Counted from the first letter of the stretch, positions 42,978 to 53,258 are shown. The stretch: DNA of 64,000 bases from Methanocaldococcus bathoardescens (GCF_000739065.1 NZ_CP009149.1:186001-250000), one strand, 5' to 3'. Numbers and translations: made by a program. Notes: generated by a model not told the origin, from the sequence alone.

Positions 42978-44246
42978 TTGGATTTATTGAGAATTATTGA
43001 AAAATTTAAAGAAGAGGAGATTTTTAACATAATTTTTATTTCAGGGATTGCTGTAATACTTACAATAATCTCTATACATTGCTTCTCTTGGGATGAAGGA
43101 TTTACTGATAATGTGAGGTATATTTTAAGTGCTTTACTACAAACTCAGGCAGGAATGATTGGAATAATTGTTTCAATTACAATTATTGCCATACAGATGG
43201 TTAGTCAACAGTATTCAACAAGAATTGGGCATATAATATTAAACAAAACATTTTGGGCGTTTATTTTATCATATTTAATTTCTATGGGTTATGAGGTTTT
43301 TGCCCTTGGATTTCTTCCTGTAAAAAAAGATATAGTTGTTGTAAATTTTTTAATCCCTTACAACTTTTTAGTAGCTTTGGTATTTTTCTTTGCATATTTT
43401 GATTTTTTAATTGTAATCCCATATATAAAAAGCACAATCTACAATTTAAGACCAGAGGTTGTTATAGAAAAGCTAATAAAATCAATTGATAGGAAGGAAA
43501 TTGAAAATTATAAAGTGGTTAATTCTGAATATGTAAATTACAAATCAGCAAAAGACATCCCAAGGAATCCTCTAAGAACCGTTTATTATATAATAGAAAA
43601 AGCGTTAAATTTACAACATTATATGACAGTAAGAAATGCAATGATTTTATTGGGAAGTTATTATGAAGAGCTAAATGCTAAAACAAAAAACCAAGATGAG
43701 AGGTTTTTTAGAATATACATTGATATCATTATTAGAATAGCATGTTTAGCCAACAACTCACCAATTTCAATTACAAGAGAGGCAATGATATCCTTAAAAA
43801 AGATAATCACTTATGAGTTATCTAATAATGTAAATAGAGCAATTTATGCATTAAAAGGAATTGGAAAAATAGTATTGGCTAATATTAATGCTGAAGATAA
43901 AAGTAGGATAAAAATAGTTGTCCTATATGCTTTAAAAAATTTAAATAAAATTTCAGAGGAATTATTAACAAAATCCCCAAACGATAAAATTTATAAATTT
44001 TTTGATGAATTACTGAATATTTTAGAAGAAATTATAAAGGGAAGCATAAAAACTCTTGATAAAGATGATTTTGTAAAGGTATTTAAAAAATCTTTAGATA
44101 TTGTTCTGTTAGCTCAAGAATATGCAAATATAAATGGAGAAAATTATATGGAAAGAGTTAAAAAAACTGTTAAAAATATTGGGGATTTATTAAAAAGTTA
44201 TGGATATGATGATTTAATAAAATCTCTTAAAATTGTTGAAAGCTAA
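42978..44246 (+). CDS. DUF2254-like membrane protein
   Basis: A 422-residue protein with about four membrane helices in the first 150 residues (IIFISGIAVILTIISIHCF, MIGIIVSITIIAIQMVSQQY, ILSYLISMGYEVFALGFL and a fourth near residue 130) and a long soluble helical domain afterwards. The SQQYSTRIG segment after the second helix is typical of DUF2254 proteins. The TTG at 42978 is preferred because GGTGAT lies just upstream. The function is unknown. Confidence 0.7.
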   Translation: MDLLRIIEKFKEEEIFNIIFISGIAVILTIISIHCFSWDEGFTDNVRYILSALLQTQAGMIGIIVSITIIAIQMVSQQYSTRIGHIILNKTFWAFILSYLISMGYEVFALGFLPVKKDIVVVNFLIPYNFLVALVFFFAYFDFLIVIPYIKSTIYNLRPEVVIEKLIKSIDRKEIENYKVVNSEYVNYKSAKDIPRNPLRTVYYIIEKALNLQHYMTVRNAMILLGSYYEELNAKTKNQDERFFRIYIDIIIRIACLANNSPISITREAMISLKKIITYELSNNVNRAIYALKGIGKIVLANINAEDKSRIKIVVLYALKNLNKISEELLTKSPNDKIYKFFDELLNILEEIIKGSIKTLDKDDFVKVFKKSLDIVLLAQEYANINGENYMERVKKTVKNIGDLLKSYGYDDLIKSLKIVES

Positions 44247-44385
44247 AAGCTATTAAAAATCATTAATTTTTATATTGGAATTTATAATAAATACTTTCAA
44301 ACCATAATTATTTAAATATAACTTCAACCAATATTTACAAAACCCAAAAACTATCTCTTTTATACCTAATTATGGAGGGTTGTTT

Positions 44386-45474
44386 ATGTGTGGTATTATC
44401 GGTTTTATGAGTAGAAAAAAAAGAATGATAAAAGGGGACAAGATAGCCTTAGCACTGGATAGCCTAAAAGAGAGAGGAAACGGAAAAGGTTCTGGTTATG
44501 TAGGTTATGGAATATACCCAACAAAATATAAAGATTGCTACGCTTTCCACATTTTAATTGACAACACACCAAAATTTGAGAAGATAAAGGTAGAAGTTGA
44601 GAATGTTTTAGAGCAATATGGGACTATTGTTAAAGATGAGGAAATTCCAACAGAAGATGGAATTATAGAAAAAACACAAATCCCTTGGAGATACTTCTAT
44701 GAAGTTGATGAGAAATATGCTGACAGAGAGGAAGATGTTGTTGTAGATATAGTTATGGAGATAAACGATAAAGTTGATGGAGCTTTCGTTATATCAAGTG
44801 GAAAAGATTTAGGTGTTTTTAAGGCAGTTGGATGGCCAAATGAGGTTGCTGAGTTTTACAGAATAGATAAATATGAAGGTTATATGTGGTTAGCTCATGC
44901 AAGATATCCAACAAATACAAAGGCATGGTGGGGAGGAGCTCACCCATTCAATTTATTAAATTGGAGTGTTGTTCATAACGGAGAGATAACAAGCTATGGA
45001 ACAAATAAAAGATTCGTTGAAATGTTTGGTTATAAGTGTAGATTATTAACTGATACTGAAGTAGTTGCCTATATATTAGATTTATTGATGAGAAAACACA
45101 AAATCCCTGTTGAATATGCTTTATCTGCATTAGCACCAAGATTCTGGGATGAAATAGATAAAATGCCAGAAGAAGAGAGAGAGTTGCATACAGCAATAAG
45201 ATTGGCTTATGGAGGAGCTATGCTAAATGGGCCTTTTGCTATCGCAGTTGGAACACCACATGGCTTAATATTTATGAATGGAGATATTGAAAAGGACACT
45301 ACTATGTTTGGTTTAACAGATAGAATTAAGTTAAGACCATTAATTGCAGCTGAAAAGGATGATATGATATTTATTTCAAGTGAAGAATCTGCTATAAGAA
45401 GAATATGCCCTGATTTAGATAGAGTTTGGATGCCTGATGCTGGAATGCCTGTTATTGCAAGACCATGGAAATAA
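44386..45474 (+). CDS. Glutamate synthase amidotransferase (class II glutaminase) subunit
   Basis: A 362-residue Ntn-hydrolase. The ATG at 44386 is chosen since it puts Cys at position 2 (MCGIIGFM); removal of Met exposes the catalytic Cys. [20 protein letters not shown] (about residue 168) and [14 protein letters not shown] are GltB glutaminase motifs. In this archaeal type the glutaminase, FMN and GXGXG parts of GltB are separate genes, here in that order. It releases NH3 from glutamine for transfer to 2-oxoglutarate. Confidence 0.9.
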   Translation: MCGIIGFMSRKKRMIKGDKIALALDSLKERGNGKGSGYVGYGIYPTKYKDCYAFHILIDNTPKFEKIKVEVENVLEQYGTIVKDEEIPTEDGIIEKTQIPWRYFYEVDEKYADREEDVVVDIVMEINDKVDGAFVISSGKDLGVFKAVGWPNEVAEFYRIDKYEGYMWLAHARYPTNTKAWWGGAHPFNLLNWSVVHNGEITSYGTNKRFVEMFGYKCRLLTDTEVVAYILDLLMRKHKIPVEYALSALAPRFWDEIDKMPEEERELHTAIRLAYGGAMLNGPFAIAVGTPHGLIFMNGDIEKDTTMFGLTDRIKLRPLIAAEKDDMIFISSEESAIRRICPDLDRVWMPDAGMPVIARPWK

Positions 45475-45514
45475 ACATGAAATAAAAAACTAAAAAATAT
45501 AAGGAAGTGAAATT

Positions 45515-47047
45515 ATGATTCCTTCATACGTTCCACCAAAGTATAAGGTAGAGGTAGATCCAAACAAATGTATGTTATGTGAGAGATGTACAATAGAGTG
45601 TTCTTGGGGAGTTCATAGAAGAGAGGGAGACAGGATAATTAGCTATTCAAATAGATGTGGAGCTTGCCATAGATGTGTTGCTATGTGTCCAAGAGACGCT
45701 ATAACAATTAAAGAAAATGCAGTTTCTTGGAGAAGCCATCCATTATGGGACATTGATGCAAGGGCAGATATTTACAACCAAGCAAAAACTGGATGTATTT
45801 TATTAAGTGGAATGGCAAATGCTAAAGACCATCCAATCTATTTTGATAAGATTGTTTTAGATGCATGTCAAGTTACAAACCCATCCATTGACCCATTGAG
45901 AGAGCCAATGGAATTAAGAACCTATATAGGTAAAAAACCAAAACAATTAGAGTTTGAATTTGTTGAAGAGGAAATTGATGGTAAAAAGATTAAAAAAGCT
46001 AAGTTAAAAACAAAAATAGCACCAAACTTAAAGTTAGATACACCAATAATGATAGCTCACATGTCCTATGGGGCTTTATCTTTAAACGCTCACTTATCAT
46101 TTGCTAAGGCAGTTAAGGAATGTGGAACATTCATGGGAACTGGTGAAGGAGGATTACCAAAAGCTCTCTATCCTTATGCTGACCACATAATTACCCAAGT
46201 TGCAAGTGGAAGATTTGGAGTTAATGAAGAGTATTTGATGAAAGGGGCAGCAATAGAGATTAAAATAGGACAAGGGGCTAAGCCAGGAATTGGAGGACAC
46301 TTACCTGGAGAAAAAGTTACTGCAGAAATATCTGCAACAAGAATGATTCCTGAGGGAAGTGATGCTATCTCACCAGCTCCTCACCATGACATTTACTCAA
46401 TTGAGGATTTAGCTCAATTAGTTAGAAGTTTGAAGGAAGCAACAAGATGGAAAAAACCAGTCTTTGTTAAAATCGCTGCTGTCCATAATGCCCCAGCAAT
46501 AGCTGTTGGAATTGCAACAAGTGATGCTGATGCAGTTGTTATTGATGGATATAAAGGAGGGACAGGGGCAGCACCAAAGGTATTTAGAGACCACGTTGGA
46601 ATTCCAATAGAGATGGCTATTGCAGCTGTAGACCAAAGATTGAGAGAGGAAGGATTGAGAAATGAAATCAGCATTATAGCAAGTGGAGGAATTAGGTGTG
46701 CAGCAGATGTATTTAAAGCTATAGCTTTAGGAGCAGATGCTGTCTATATTGGTACTGCTGCAATGGTTGCTCTTGGCTGTAGAGTTTGTGGAAGATGTTA
46801 CACTGGATTGTGTGCTTGGGGAATAGCTACACAGAGACCAGAGTTAGTTAAGAGATTAGACCCAGAAGTTGGAGCGAGAAGAGTTGCTAACTTAATCAAA
46901 GCATGGACACATGAAATTAAAGAACTCTTAGGAGCTGCTGGAATTAACTCAATTGAAAGCTTAAGAGGAAATAGAGATAGATTGAGAGGAGTTGGATTAA
47001 ATGAGAAGGAGTTAGAAGTTTTAGGAATAAAACTTGCTGGAGAATAA
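45515..47047 (+). CDS. Glutamate synthase FMN-binding subunit with ferredoxin domain
   Basis: A 510-residue protein. Two [4Fe-4S] motifs at the N-terminus (CMLCERCTIEC, CGACHRCVAMC, residues 19-60) are followed by the FMN TIM barrel: IAHMSYGALSLNA, GTGEGGLPKALYPY, IKIGQGAKPGIGGHLPGEKV, DGYKGGTGAAPKVF, and the 3Fe-4S-type cysteines CRVCGRCYTGLC (about residue 433). It converts 2-oxoglutarate and ammonia to glutamate. I recall MJ1351 as counterpart. It starts 40 bases after the glutaminase gene. Confidence 0.93.
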   Translation: MIPSYVPPKYKVEVDPNKCMLCERCTIECSWGVHRREGDRIISYSNRCGACHRCVAMCPRDAITIKENAVSWRSHPLWDIDARADIYNQAKTGCILLSGMANAKDHPIYFDKIVLDACQVTNPSIDPLREPMELRTYIGKKPKQLEFEFVEEEIDGKKIKKAKLKTKIAPNLKLDTPIMIAHMSYGALSLNAHLSFAKAVKECGTFMGTGEGGLPKALYPYADHIITQVASGRFGVNEEYLMKGAAIEIKIGQGAKPGIGGHLPGEKVTAEISATRMIPEGSDAISPAPHHDIYSIEDLAQLVRSLKEATRWKKPVFVKIAAVHNAPAIAVGIATSDADAVVIDGYKGGTGAAPKVFRDHVGIPIEMAIAAVDQRLREEGLRNEISIIASGGIRCAADVFKAIALGADAVYIGTAAMVALGCRVCGRCYTGLCAWGIATQRPELVKRLDPEVGARRVANLIKAWTHEIKELLGAAGINSIESLRGNRDRLRGVGLNEKELEVLGIKLAGE

Positions 47048-47073
47048 TCTCTCAATTTTTAAAGGTGAAAGGC

Positions 47074-47850
47074 ATGGAAGAGGTTGTTATAGATGCAAAG
47101 GATATGCACTATAGAGAGTTAAATGAAAAAATACATCAAATTTTAAGGGAAAATCCGGATATTAAAAAAATTGTATTGAAAAATGTTTTGGGGCAGAGAT
47201 TTATTGGAAATGGATTGCAGAAGAAGGGTTTAACTATAGAGATTTACGGCATTCCTGGTGGAGATTTAGGAATGTTCATGAACGGCCCTACAATAATAGT
47301 TCATGGTAATGCTGAATTTGCTCCTGGAAACACTATGGATGATGGGACAATAGTTATTTACGGAAGTAGTGGAGATGTTACTGCCCACTCAATGAGAGGA
47401 GGAAAGGTTTTTGTTAGAGGAGATGTTGGTTATAGAAGTGGAATCCACATGAAAGCTTATAAAGATAAAGTCCCTGTTCTTGTGATAGGAGGAAGAGCTA
47501 AGGATTTCTTAGGAGAATATATGGCTGGGGGTATTATAATTGTTTTAAATATTGATGAAAAAGGAAATGACTTAGGAAAAATTAAAGGAAGAATGATAGG
47601 AACTGGAATTCATGGAGGGGCTATTTACATTAGAGGAGAGATAGATAAAGACCAATTGGGAGTTGCTGCAGATATAAAAGAATTTACTCAAGAAGATTTA
47701 GAAAAAATTAAACCATACATTGAAGAATTTTGTAAGTGGTTTAATTTACCAGAAGATGTTAAAAATAAACTAATAAATTCAAAATGGACAAAAATAGCAC
47801 CAATTTCAAAGAGACCATTTGGTAAACTCTATACTCCTGACCTGATGTAA
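47074..47850 (+). CDS. Glutamate synthase GXGXG (beta-helix) subunit
   Basis: A 258-residue protein corresponding to the C-terminal domain of GltB. The repeating G-x-x-G-x-x-x-G turns of the right-handed beta-helix are plain (GGDLGMFMNGPTIIVHGNAE, MRGGKVFVRGDVGYRSGI). ATG 47074 follows AAAGGTGAAA, so an upstream GTG is rejected. The domain is structural and links glutaminase to synthase activities. Confidence 0.92.
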   Translation: MEEVVIDAKDMHYRELNEKIHQILRENPDIKKIVLKNVLGQRFIGNGLQKKGLTIEIYGIPGGDLGMFMNGPTIIVHGNAEFAPGNTMDDGTIVIYGSSGDVTAHSMRGGKVFVRGDVGYRSGIHMKAYKDKVPVLVIGGRAKDFLGEYMAGGIIIVLNIDEKGNDLGKIKGRMIGTGIHGGAIYIRGEIDKDQLGVAADIKEFTQEDLEKIKPYIEEFCKWFNLPEDVKNKLINSKWTKIAPISKRPFGKLYTPDLM

Positions 47851-47925
47851 TTTAATATAAAATTTTTGTCAATTTTTTAAAATTATTTGAGGAGAAACAC
47901 TAAAATAAGAGTTTAGGTGAGATTA

Positions 47926-48993
47926 ATGAAGTCATATAAAAATCTAAAAGAGGAAGTTTGGGATACAAATATATGTAGTGGTTGTGGAGCTTGTATAGCA
48001 GTGTGTCCAGTAAATAACTTATATTTTAGAGAGGAAAGTCCGGTAAAGTTTGAGTGCGATGAATGCTCTTGCATAATAGCTCCAGCAGATATTATTGAAC
48101 ATCCAATTTCAGCAGAGTTTTGTAAAACTGTTGTCTATGACGTTCCTTGTGGAGCTTGCTACGATGCCTGTCCAAGAATAAAAAAATCATCAGTTCCTAA
48201 GCCAGAAGGATTAGGAAATATATTAAAAGCTGTAAAGGCAAAGGCATCCATAGAAATAAAAAATGCTCAAAATGGAGGGGTTGTAACTGCTATATTAGCC
48301 AATGCATTTGATGAAGGGTTGATAGATGGAGCTATTGTAATGATTGATGATAAATGGACATTAGAGCCAGAATCATATTTGGCTACATCAAAAGAAGATG
48401 TTATAAAATCAGCTGGAAGTAAATATCTCTGGAAAGGCCCAATATTAAAGGCATTAAAAACAGCTGTTATGGAGAAAAAACTTAAAAAATTAGCTGTTGT
48501 AGGAACACCATGTGTAATAAATGCAATTTATCAAATATTATCATCAGATAACGACTTATTAAAGCCATTTAGAGAAGCTATAAGGTTAAAAATTGCTATA
48601 TTCTGTTTTGAAACTTACGATTATAGTAAAATGATTAAAAAGCTCAAAACAGATGGAGTAAATCCATGGGATATTAAAAAGATGGATATTGAATCAGGAA
48701 AATTAAAAATCACATTAGTTGATGGAAATGTTATTGAATACAAACTAAAAGATGTTGAATTTGCGATGAGAGAGGGTTGTAAGGTTTGCGGAGACTTTAC
48801 TGGCTTAACATCAGATATTTCAGTTGGTAATGTAGGTAGTGAAGAAGGATATTCAACTGTCTTAATAAGAAACAAATGGGGAGAAGGGTTCTTTAAGAGA
48901 GCAGTTTATAACGGCTATATAACTTACGATGAGAATGTTAATTTAGATGCAGTTAAAAAACTTGTTGAATTGAAAAGAAAGAGAATTCAATAA
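47926..48993 (+). CDS. F420 hydrogenase/dehydrogenase beta subunit (FrhB) homologue
   Basis: A 355-residue flavoprotein. It has an N-terminal CSGCGACIAVC cluster motif, further cysteines CDECSC and CGACYDAC, and the FrhB/FdhB-fold NGGVVTAILANAF near residue 105. A CKVCGDFTGLTSDISVG motif lies near residue 288. FrhB homologues transfer electrons between F420H2 and Fe-S proteins. Its place at the end of the glutamate synthase cluster suggests it supplies F420H2 electrons to that enzyme, replacing GltD; this is inference. ATG 47926 follows TTAGGTGAG. Confidence 0.85.
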   Translation: MKSYKNLKEEVWDTNICSGCGACIAVCPVNNLYFREESPVKFECDECSCIIAPADIIEHPISAEFCKTVVYDVPCGACYDACPRIKKSSVPKPEGLGNILKAVKAKASIEIKNAQNGGVVTAILANAFDEGLIDGAIVMIDDKWTLEPESYLATSKEDVIKSAGSKYLWKGPILKALKTAVMEKKLKKLAVVGTPCVINAIYQILSSDNDLLKPFREAIRLKIAIFCFETYDYSKMIKKLKTDGVNPWDIKKMDIESGKLKITLVDGNVIEYKLKDVEFAMREGCKVCGDFTGLTSDISVGNVGSEEGYSTVLIRNKWGEGFFKRAVYNGYITYDENVNLDAVKKLVELKRKRIQ

Positions 48994-49008
48994 ATAAAAA
49001 TTAATTAT

Positions 49009-49707
49009 TTACTCAATATATTTTGTTTTATCTTCAACTCCAGCCATTAAAAATGCCCTTTTTCTTCTCATACAGCTTTCACATCTTCCACAATGTAAGA
49101 AATCTTCACCATTATCTCTATAACATGAATAGCTATATTTCAAAACTTCCACGCCAAGCTTTTTCTCTATCTCATGACCAATTTTAACAATTTCTTCTTT
49201 TGTTTTATCATATAGAGGGGCTTCTATCTTAACTTTATTTAGTGTTCCATATTCTAAGGCTTTATTTAATGATTCAACAAATTCTATTGTATTATCTGGA
49301 AATGTTGCTCCTTCCTCTTTATTTATTCCAATAAATACTTTTTCTGCATCTAAAGCTTCAGCAAAACCACTTGCTATACTAAACATTATTAAATTCCTTG
49401 CGGGAACCCATACAGCTTTCATCGTTTCAAATGCTTTCTCACTATCCAACTCTTCTATTTTTAATGTAGGAATCTCTTTTTCAGTTATTAAAGAGCTTTT
49501 TTTAAACTGTTTAATAAAAGGCAAATCAACAACAATGTGTTCAATTCCCAATATCTCACAAATTTTCTTTGCTGAATTTATTTCCCTCTTAACCGCTCTT
49601 TGTCCATAGTTAAAGGTTATTGCTGTAATCTCATAACCCAAATCTTTAGCTATCAATGTAGCTACCGTAGAATCTAACCCACCACTTAAAACAGTTATCG
49701 CTTTCAT
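49009..49707 (-). CDS. queC: 7-cyano-7-deazaguanine synthase
   Basis: A 232-residue enzyme that converts 7-carboxy-7-deazaguanine to preQ0 with ATP and ammonia, for archaeosine in tRNA. The PP-loop is VLSGGLDSTVAT at the N-terminus. The C-terminal zinc site is CYRDNGEDFLHCGRCESC. It consumes ammonia, so its place among nitrogen genes may be meaningful. Convergent with the FrhB homologue. Resembles MJ1347 (from memory). Confidence 0.94.
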   Translation of the reverse strand: MKAITVLSGGLDSTVATLIAKDLGYEITAITFNYGQRAVKREINSAKKICEILGIEHIVVDLPFIKQFKKSSLITEKEIPTLKIEELDSEKAFETMKAVWVPARNLIMFSIASGFAEALDAEKVFIGINKEEGATFPDNTIEFVESLNKALEYGTLNKVKIEAPLYDKTKEEIVKIGHEIEKKLGVEVLKYSYSCYRDNGEDFLHCGRCESCMRRKRAFLMAGVEDKTKYIE

Positions 49708-49791
49708 AATCTCATCCTTTTTTAGATTGAATAATTGAAATTTTTAAAATTTTGTTTGAATAAAAAAAGATAAAGTTAGGAATTTAGGAAT

Positions 49792-51138
49792 TTAGTAGAC
49801 TAAGTATTTGCCTAACTCCCAGTCTGTAACTGATGTTCTGAAGTCATCCCACTCAGCTCTCTTAATTTCCATGTAGTTTTCGTAGATGTGCTTACCTAAT
49901 GCTTTTTGCAAGACTTCATCACATTCTAACTCATCTAATGCAGCAGCTAAGTTTGCAGGAACTGACTCAATTCCTAACTGCTTTTTCTCTTCTTCTGACA
50001 TCTTGAAGATGTTTTTCTCAACTGGTTCTGGAGCTTCCATTTTCTTCTTAATTCCATCTAATCCAGCTGCTAACATACATGCGAATGCTAAGTATGGGTT
50101 GCATGTTGGGTCTGGAGCTCTGAACTCGATTCTTGTTGCTTTTCCTCTTGCAGCTGGGACTCTAATGATAGCACTTCTGTTTTTGTTAGCCCATGCAATG
50201 TTAACTGGAGCTTCGTAACCTGGAACTAATCTCTTGTATGAGTTAACTGTTGGGTTTGTTATTGCAACTAATGCCTTAGCGTGGCTTAAAATACCAGCAA
50301 TGTAGCTTAAACATGTTTCACTTAATCCATTGTATGGTCCTTCTGGGTCGTAGAATGATGGTTCTCCGTTAAACCAAACACTCTGGTGACAGTGCATTCC
50401 GTTTCCGTTCATACCAAAGAATGGTTTTGGCATGAATGTAGCTCTTAAGCCATGTTTCTTAGCAATGTTTTTAATTGTCATCTTGAATGTTATAACGCTA
50501 TCAGCTGTTTTTAAAGCGTTGTCGAATTTGAAATCAACTTCGTGCTGTCCTGGAGCTACTTCGTGGTGTGATGCTTCAACATGGAAGCCGAGATTTTCTA
50601 AAGCTAAAACGATATCTCTTCTAATGTCTGGAGCATCATCTAATGGCTCAACATCGAAATAGCCTCCATCATCAGCAGGAATCCATCTGTGTGGGTTGTG
50701 TGGGTCTCTCTTTAACAAGAAGAACTCTGGTTCTGGACCAACAAAGAACTCTCCATTCATTTCTTCTTTTAATTCATTTAAAATAGCTTTTAATCTACTT
50801 CTTGGGTCTCCTTCGAATGGTGTTTTCTCATCTTTGTAAACATCACAGATAACTCTCGCAACACTTTTCTCTTCTGGTCTCCATGGTAAAACAGAGAGTG
50901 TTGATAAGTCTGGTTTTAATAACATATCTGATTCTTCAATACCAACGAAACCTGTAATTGATGAACCGTCAAACCATACTCCATTTTCGAAGATGTCTCT
51001 TAATTCTTCAATTCCTTTCTCTCCAGCTTTAACTGGATATGCAACGTTCTTTGGGAATCCTAAGATATCAACAAACTGGAATCTTATGAACTTAACATTG
51101 TTCTTCTTTACATATTCTATTGCTTGTTCGACGTTCAT
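49792..51138 (-). CDS. glnA: Glutamine synthetase type I
   Basis: A 448-residue enzyme forming glutamine from glutamate, ammonia and ATP. The beta-grasp domain has DGSSITGF, the metal-binding region HHEVAPGQHEVDFKF and NGNGMHCHQS, the ammonia latch region and NRSAIIRVPAARG follow. The length and the lack of a clear adenylylation loop fit the archaeal GSI-alpha type. Three in-frame ATGs exist; the last (51138) is best spaced from GGGGG. It is transcribed from a promoter with an NrpR-type operator. Confidence 0.95.
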   Translation of the reverse strand: MNVEQAIEYVKKNNVKFIRFQFVDILGFPKNVAYPVKAGEKGIEELRDIFENGVWFDGSSITGFVGIEESDMLLKPDLSTLSVLPWRPEEKSVARVICDVYKDEKTPFEGDPRSRLKAILNELKEEMNGEFFVGPEPEFFLLKRDPHNPHRWIPADDGGYFDVEPLDDAPDIRRDIVLALENLGFHVEASHHEVAPGQHEVDFKFDNALKTADSVITFKMTIKNIAKKHGLRATFMPKPFFGMNGNGMHCHQSVWFNGEPSFYDPEGPYNGLSETCLSYIAGILSHAKALVAITNPTVNSYKRLVPGYEAPVNIAWANKNRSAIIRVPAARGKATRIEFRAPDPTCNPYLAFACMLAAGLDGIKKKMEAPEPVEKNIFKMSEEEKKQLGIESVPANLAAALDELECDEVLQKALGKHIYENYMEIKRAEWDDFRTSVTDWELGKYLVY

Positions 51139-51173
51139 TTCCATCCCCCAATGCAATTTGATTAAATAATTCT

Positions 51174-51206
51174 GGAAGTAAGTTTCCTACTTCCATATAT
51201 ATATAA
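51174..51206 (-). promoter_or_regulatory. glnA promoter with NrpR-type operator
   Basis: On the minus strand a TATATATA box (51195-51206) precedes the operator region. GGAAGTAAGTTTCC (51174-51187) is GGAA-N6-TTCC, and the overlapping GGAAGTA...TACTTCC makes a 21-bp palindrome to 51194. This site covers the likely transcript start, 36 bases before the ATG. glnA is a known NrpR target in methanococci. Confidence 0.85.
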
Positions 51207-51253
51207 TTTACGGTATAATTCCAATTTAAATTAAAATATAAAAATATAAAAGT

Positions 51254-52180
51254 CTATTCATAGATTTCAAGCGCTCTATTGTAGCATTCTATAGCTTCAT
51301 TGATTCTTCCAAGTTTTTCAAGAGCTACAGCTTTTCCATTCCAAGCTTCTGGGAAATTTGGATTAATCTCTAATACCTTATCAAAACACTTTATTGCTTT
51401 TTCATATTTTCCTAATTTGTTTAATATAATTCCTCTATAAAGATAAAGCAATGGGTCTTCTGGGTTTAATTTTAGAGCTTTTTTTGTGTATTCTAAAGCT
51501 TGACTCAATCTTCCAAGGTAAATTAAAATCTGTATTATATACATTAACGCACATATATCTTTACCACTTCTCTCAAAAACCTTTTTAAAGCATTTTAATG
51601 CCTCTCCATACCTTCCAAGTTTAAATAATATTTCTCCTTTGTATTGTAGAGATTGACAATCATTAGGATTTATTTTTAGAGCTTTATCAAAGCATTCTAA
51701 AGATTTTTTAAGTTTTCCTTCTTTATATAATATCTTTCCTTTCTCAGCCCAAGCAATAGCTGATTGTGGATACTTTTCTAATATATCATCAAGAATTTTT
51801 AATGTTAAGTCATATTCTCCAAGTTTTTTTAGTATAAAGGCGATTGTATATTTAACAGATAAATCAGATTTTTTTAATTTATATAATTTTAAAAATACCT
51901 CTTTTGCTTCTTCTAATCTACCTAAACTTACTAATAGGATTCCTTTTAAGAAATTTGCTAAGATATATTTTGGCTTTATTTTTAATGCTTTGTCAAAATA
52001 CTCTAATGCTTCATCATTTCTCCCCATTCTTTTTAATATTCTTGCTTTTCTTACGTAGATGTCTGGATCTTTTCTAATCTCTAAGATTTTATCTATTAAA
52101 TAAAGAGCTTTTTCGTAGTTCTTTTTTTCAAGTGCATCGAAATATTCATCCCATAAAATGCTTTCATTGTTCATTTCCAT
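51254..52180 (-). CDS. TPR-repeat protein 1
   Basis: A 308-residue protein consisting of about eight tetratricopeptide repeats of 34 residues, for example NPNDCQSLQYKGEILFKLGR and NPNFPEAWNGKAVALEKLGR, each with the W/L/G/A/P pattern. ATG 52180 follows GGAGGGAGTAGG; the longer frame has no support. TPR arrays bind proteins. It lies between glnA and glnK-amt and has a close paralogue immediately upstream. I recall MJ1345 at the same place. Confidence 0.87.
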   Translation of the reverse strand: MEMNNESILWDEYFDALEKKNYEKALYLIDKILEIRKDPDIYVRKARILKRMGRNDEALEYFDKALKIKPKYILANFLKGILLVSLGRLEEAKEVFLKLYKLKKSDLSVKYTIAFILKKLGEYDLTLKILDDILEKYPQSAIAWAEKGKILYKEGKLKKSLECFDKALKINPNDCQSLQYKGEILFKLGRYGEALKCFKKVFERSGKDICALMYIIQILIYLGRLSQALEYTKKALKLNPEDPLLYLYRGIILNKLGKYEKAIKCFDKVLEINPNFPEAWNGKAVALEKLGRINEAIECYNRALEIYE

Positions 52181-52376
52181 ACCTACTCCCTCCCCCGATT
52201 TTAATAATAAGTTAATCCTCATAATCTACGAATTTCGTTAATGTACAATATATAATAATGCTATATTAGTATTATAAAATAGGGTGTGGAAATATATACT
52301 TTTCCATATCTTAAATCATTTATTTTTTATTTTTATATTTGGTTTTGTAAAAAATTAAAAATTAAAAAAATATAGT

Positions 52377-53258
52377 TTATTTATGGATTTCAAGTGCCTT
52401 GTTATAACATTCAACAGCCTCTTTTATCCTTCCAAGTTTTTCAAGAGCTACAGCTTTTCCATTCCAAGCCTCAGAGATATTTGGATTTATACTTAGCACT
52501 CTATCAAAACACTTTATAGCCTCTTCATATTTTCCTAATTTGTTTAATATAATTCCTTTATGCAAATAAAACATATATTCATTTGGATTTAACTTTAGAC
52601 CTTTTTCTATATATTCTAAAGCCTCTTCCAATCTTTCAAGAATTATTAAGACATGTGTTATGTGTATCAGTGCATATACACAACTGCCATTAATTTCATG
52701 AAGGATTTTTTCAAAACATTTTAATGCTTCTTCATATCTCCCAAGTTTAATTAATATTTCTCCTTTATAGTGTAAAGAGTGACAGTCATTAGGATTTATT
52801 TTTAAAGCATTATCAAAACATTGTAAAGCTTCTTCAAGATGTCCTCCCCTCCATAACATCTCTCCTTTCTCAGCCCAGGCAATAGCTGAATTTGGGCATT
52901 TTTCTAATATTTCATCAATAAGCTTTAGTGCATGTGAACAGTTGCTGGTTCTTCTTAATACAAATACAGTTGAGAATTTAACAGATGGATTGTGCTTATC
53001 TAAATTATATAATATTAAAAAAATATTTCTTGCTTCATTTAACTTTCCTAAGCTTAACAATAAATGTCCTTTTAAAAAATAAGCAATTAAATGTTTAGGA
53101 TTTAACCTAAATACGTTGTTAAAATATCTGAGTAGTCTCAATTTTTTAATCTTTTTAACTCCAAATATTTTATCAATTATTGAAAGTGCTTTATTGTAAT
53201 TCCCTTTTTCAAGCGCTTTAGAATATTTACGCCATAATTTATTTTTGTGATTTTCCAT
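52377..53258 (-). CDS. TPR-repeat protein 2
   Basis: A 293-residue paralogue of the adjacent TPR protein, with about seven repeats; the last two (KCFDRVLSINPNISEAWNGK.., KAVECYNKALEIHK) are nearly the same. One repeat near the N-terminus is degenerate (residues 30-55). ATG 53258 follows GGGGGAGG. It is divergent from glnK, sharing a 225-bp upstream region. This tandem pair suggests a local duplication; its partners are unknown. Confidence 0.85.
   Translation of the reverse strand: MENHKNKLWRKYSKALEKGNYNKALSIIDKIFGVKKIKKLRLLRYFNNVFRLNPKHLIAYFLKGHLLLSLGKLNEARNIFLILYNLDKHNPSVKFSTVFVLRRTSNCSHALKLIDEILEKCPNSAIAWAEKGEMLWRGGHLEEALQCFDNALKINPNDCHSLHYKGEILIKLGRYEEALKCFEKILHEINGSCVYALIHITHVLIILERLEEALEYIEKGLKLNPNEYMFYLHKGIILNKLGKYEEAIKCFDRVLSINPNISEAWNGKAVALEKLGRIKEAVECYNKALEIHK

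Noticed and set aside
52287-52306. Palindrome TGGAAA..TTTCCA upstream of the first TPR gene as an NrpR operator
   Set aside because: The spacing between GGAA and TTCC is 10, not 6; it may be chance in AT-rich DNA.
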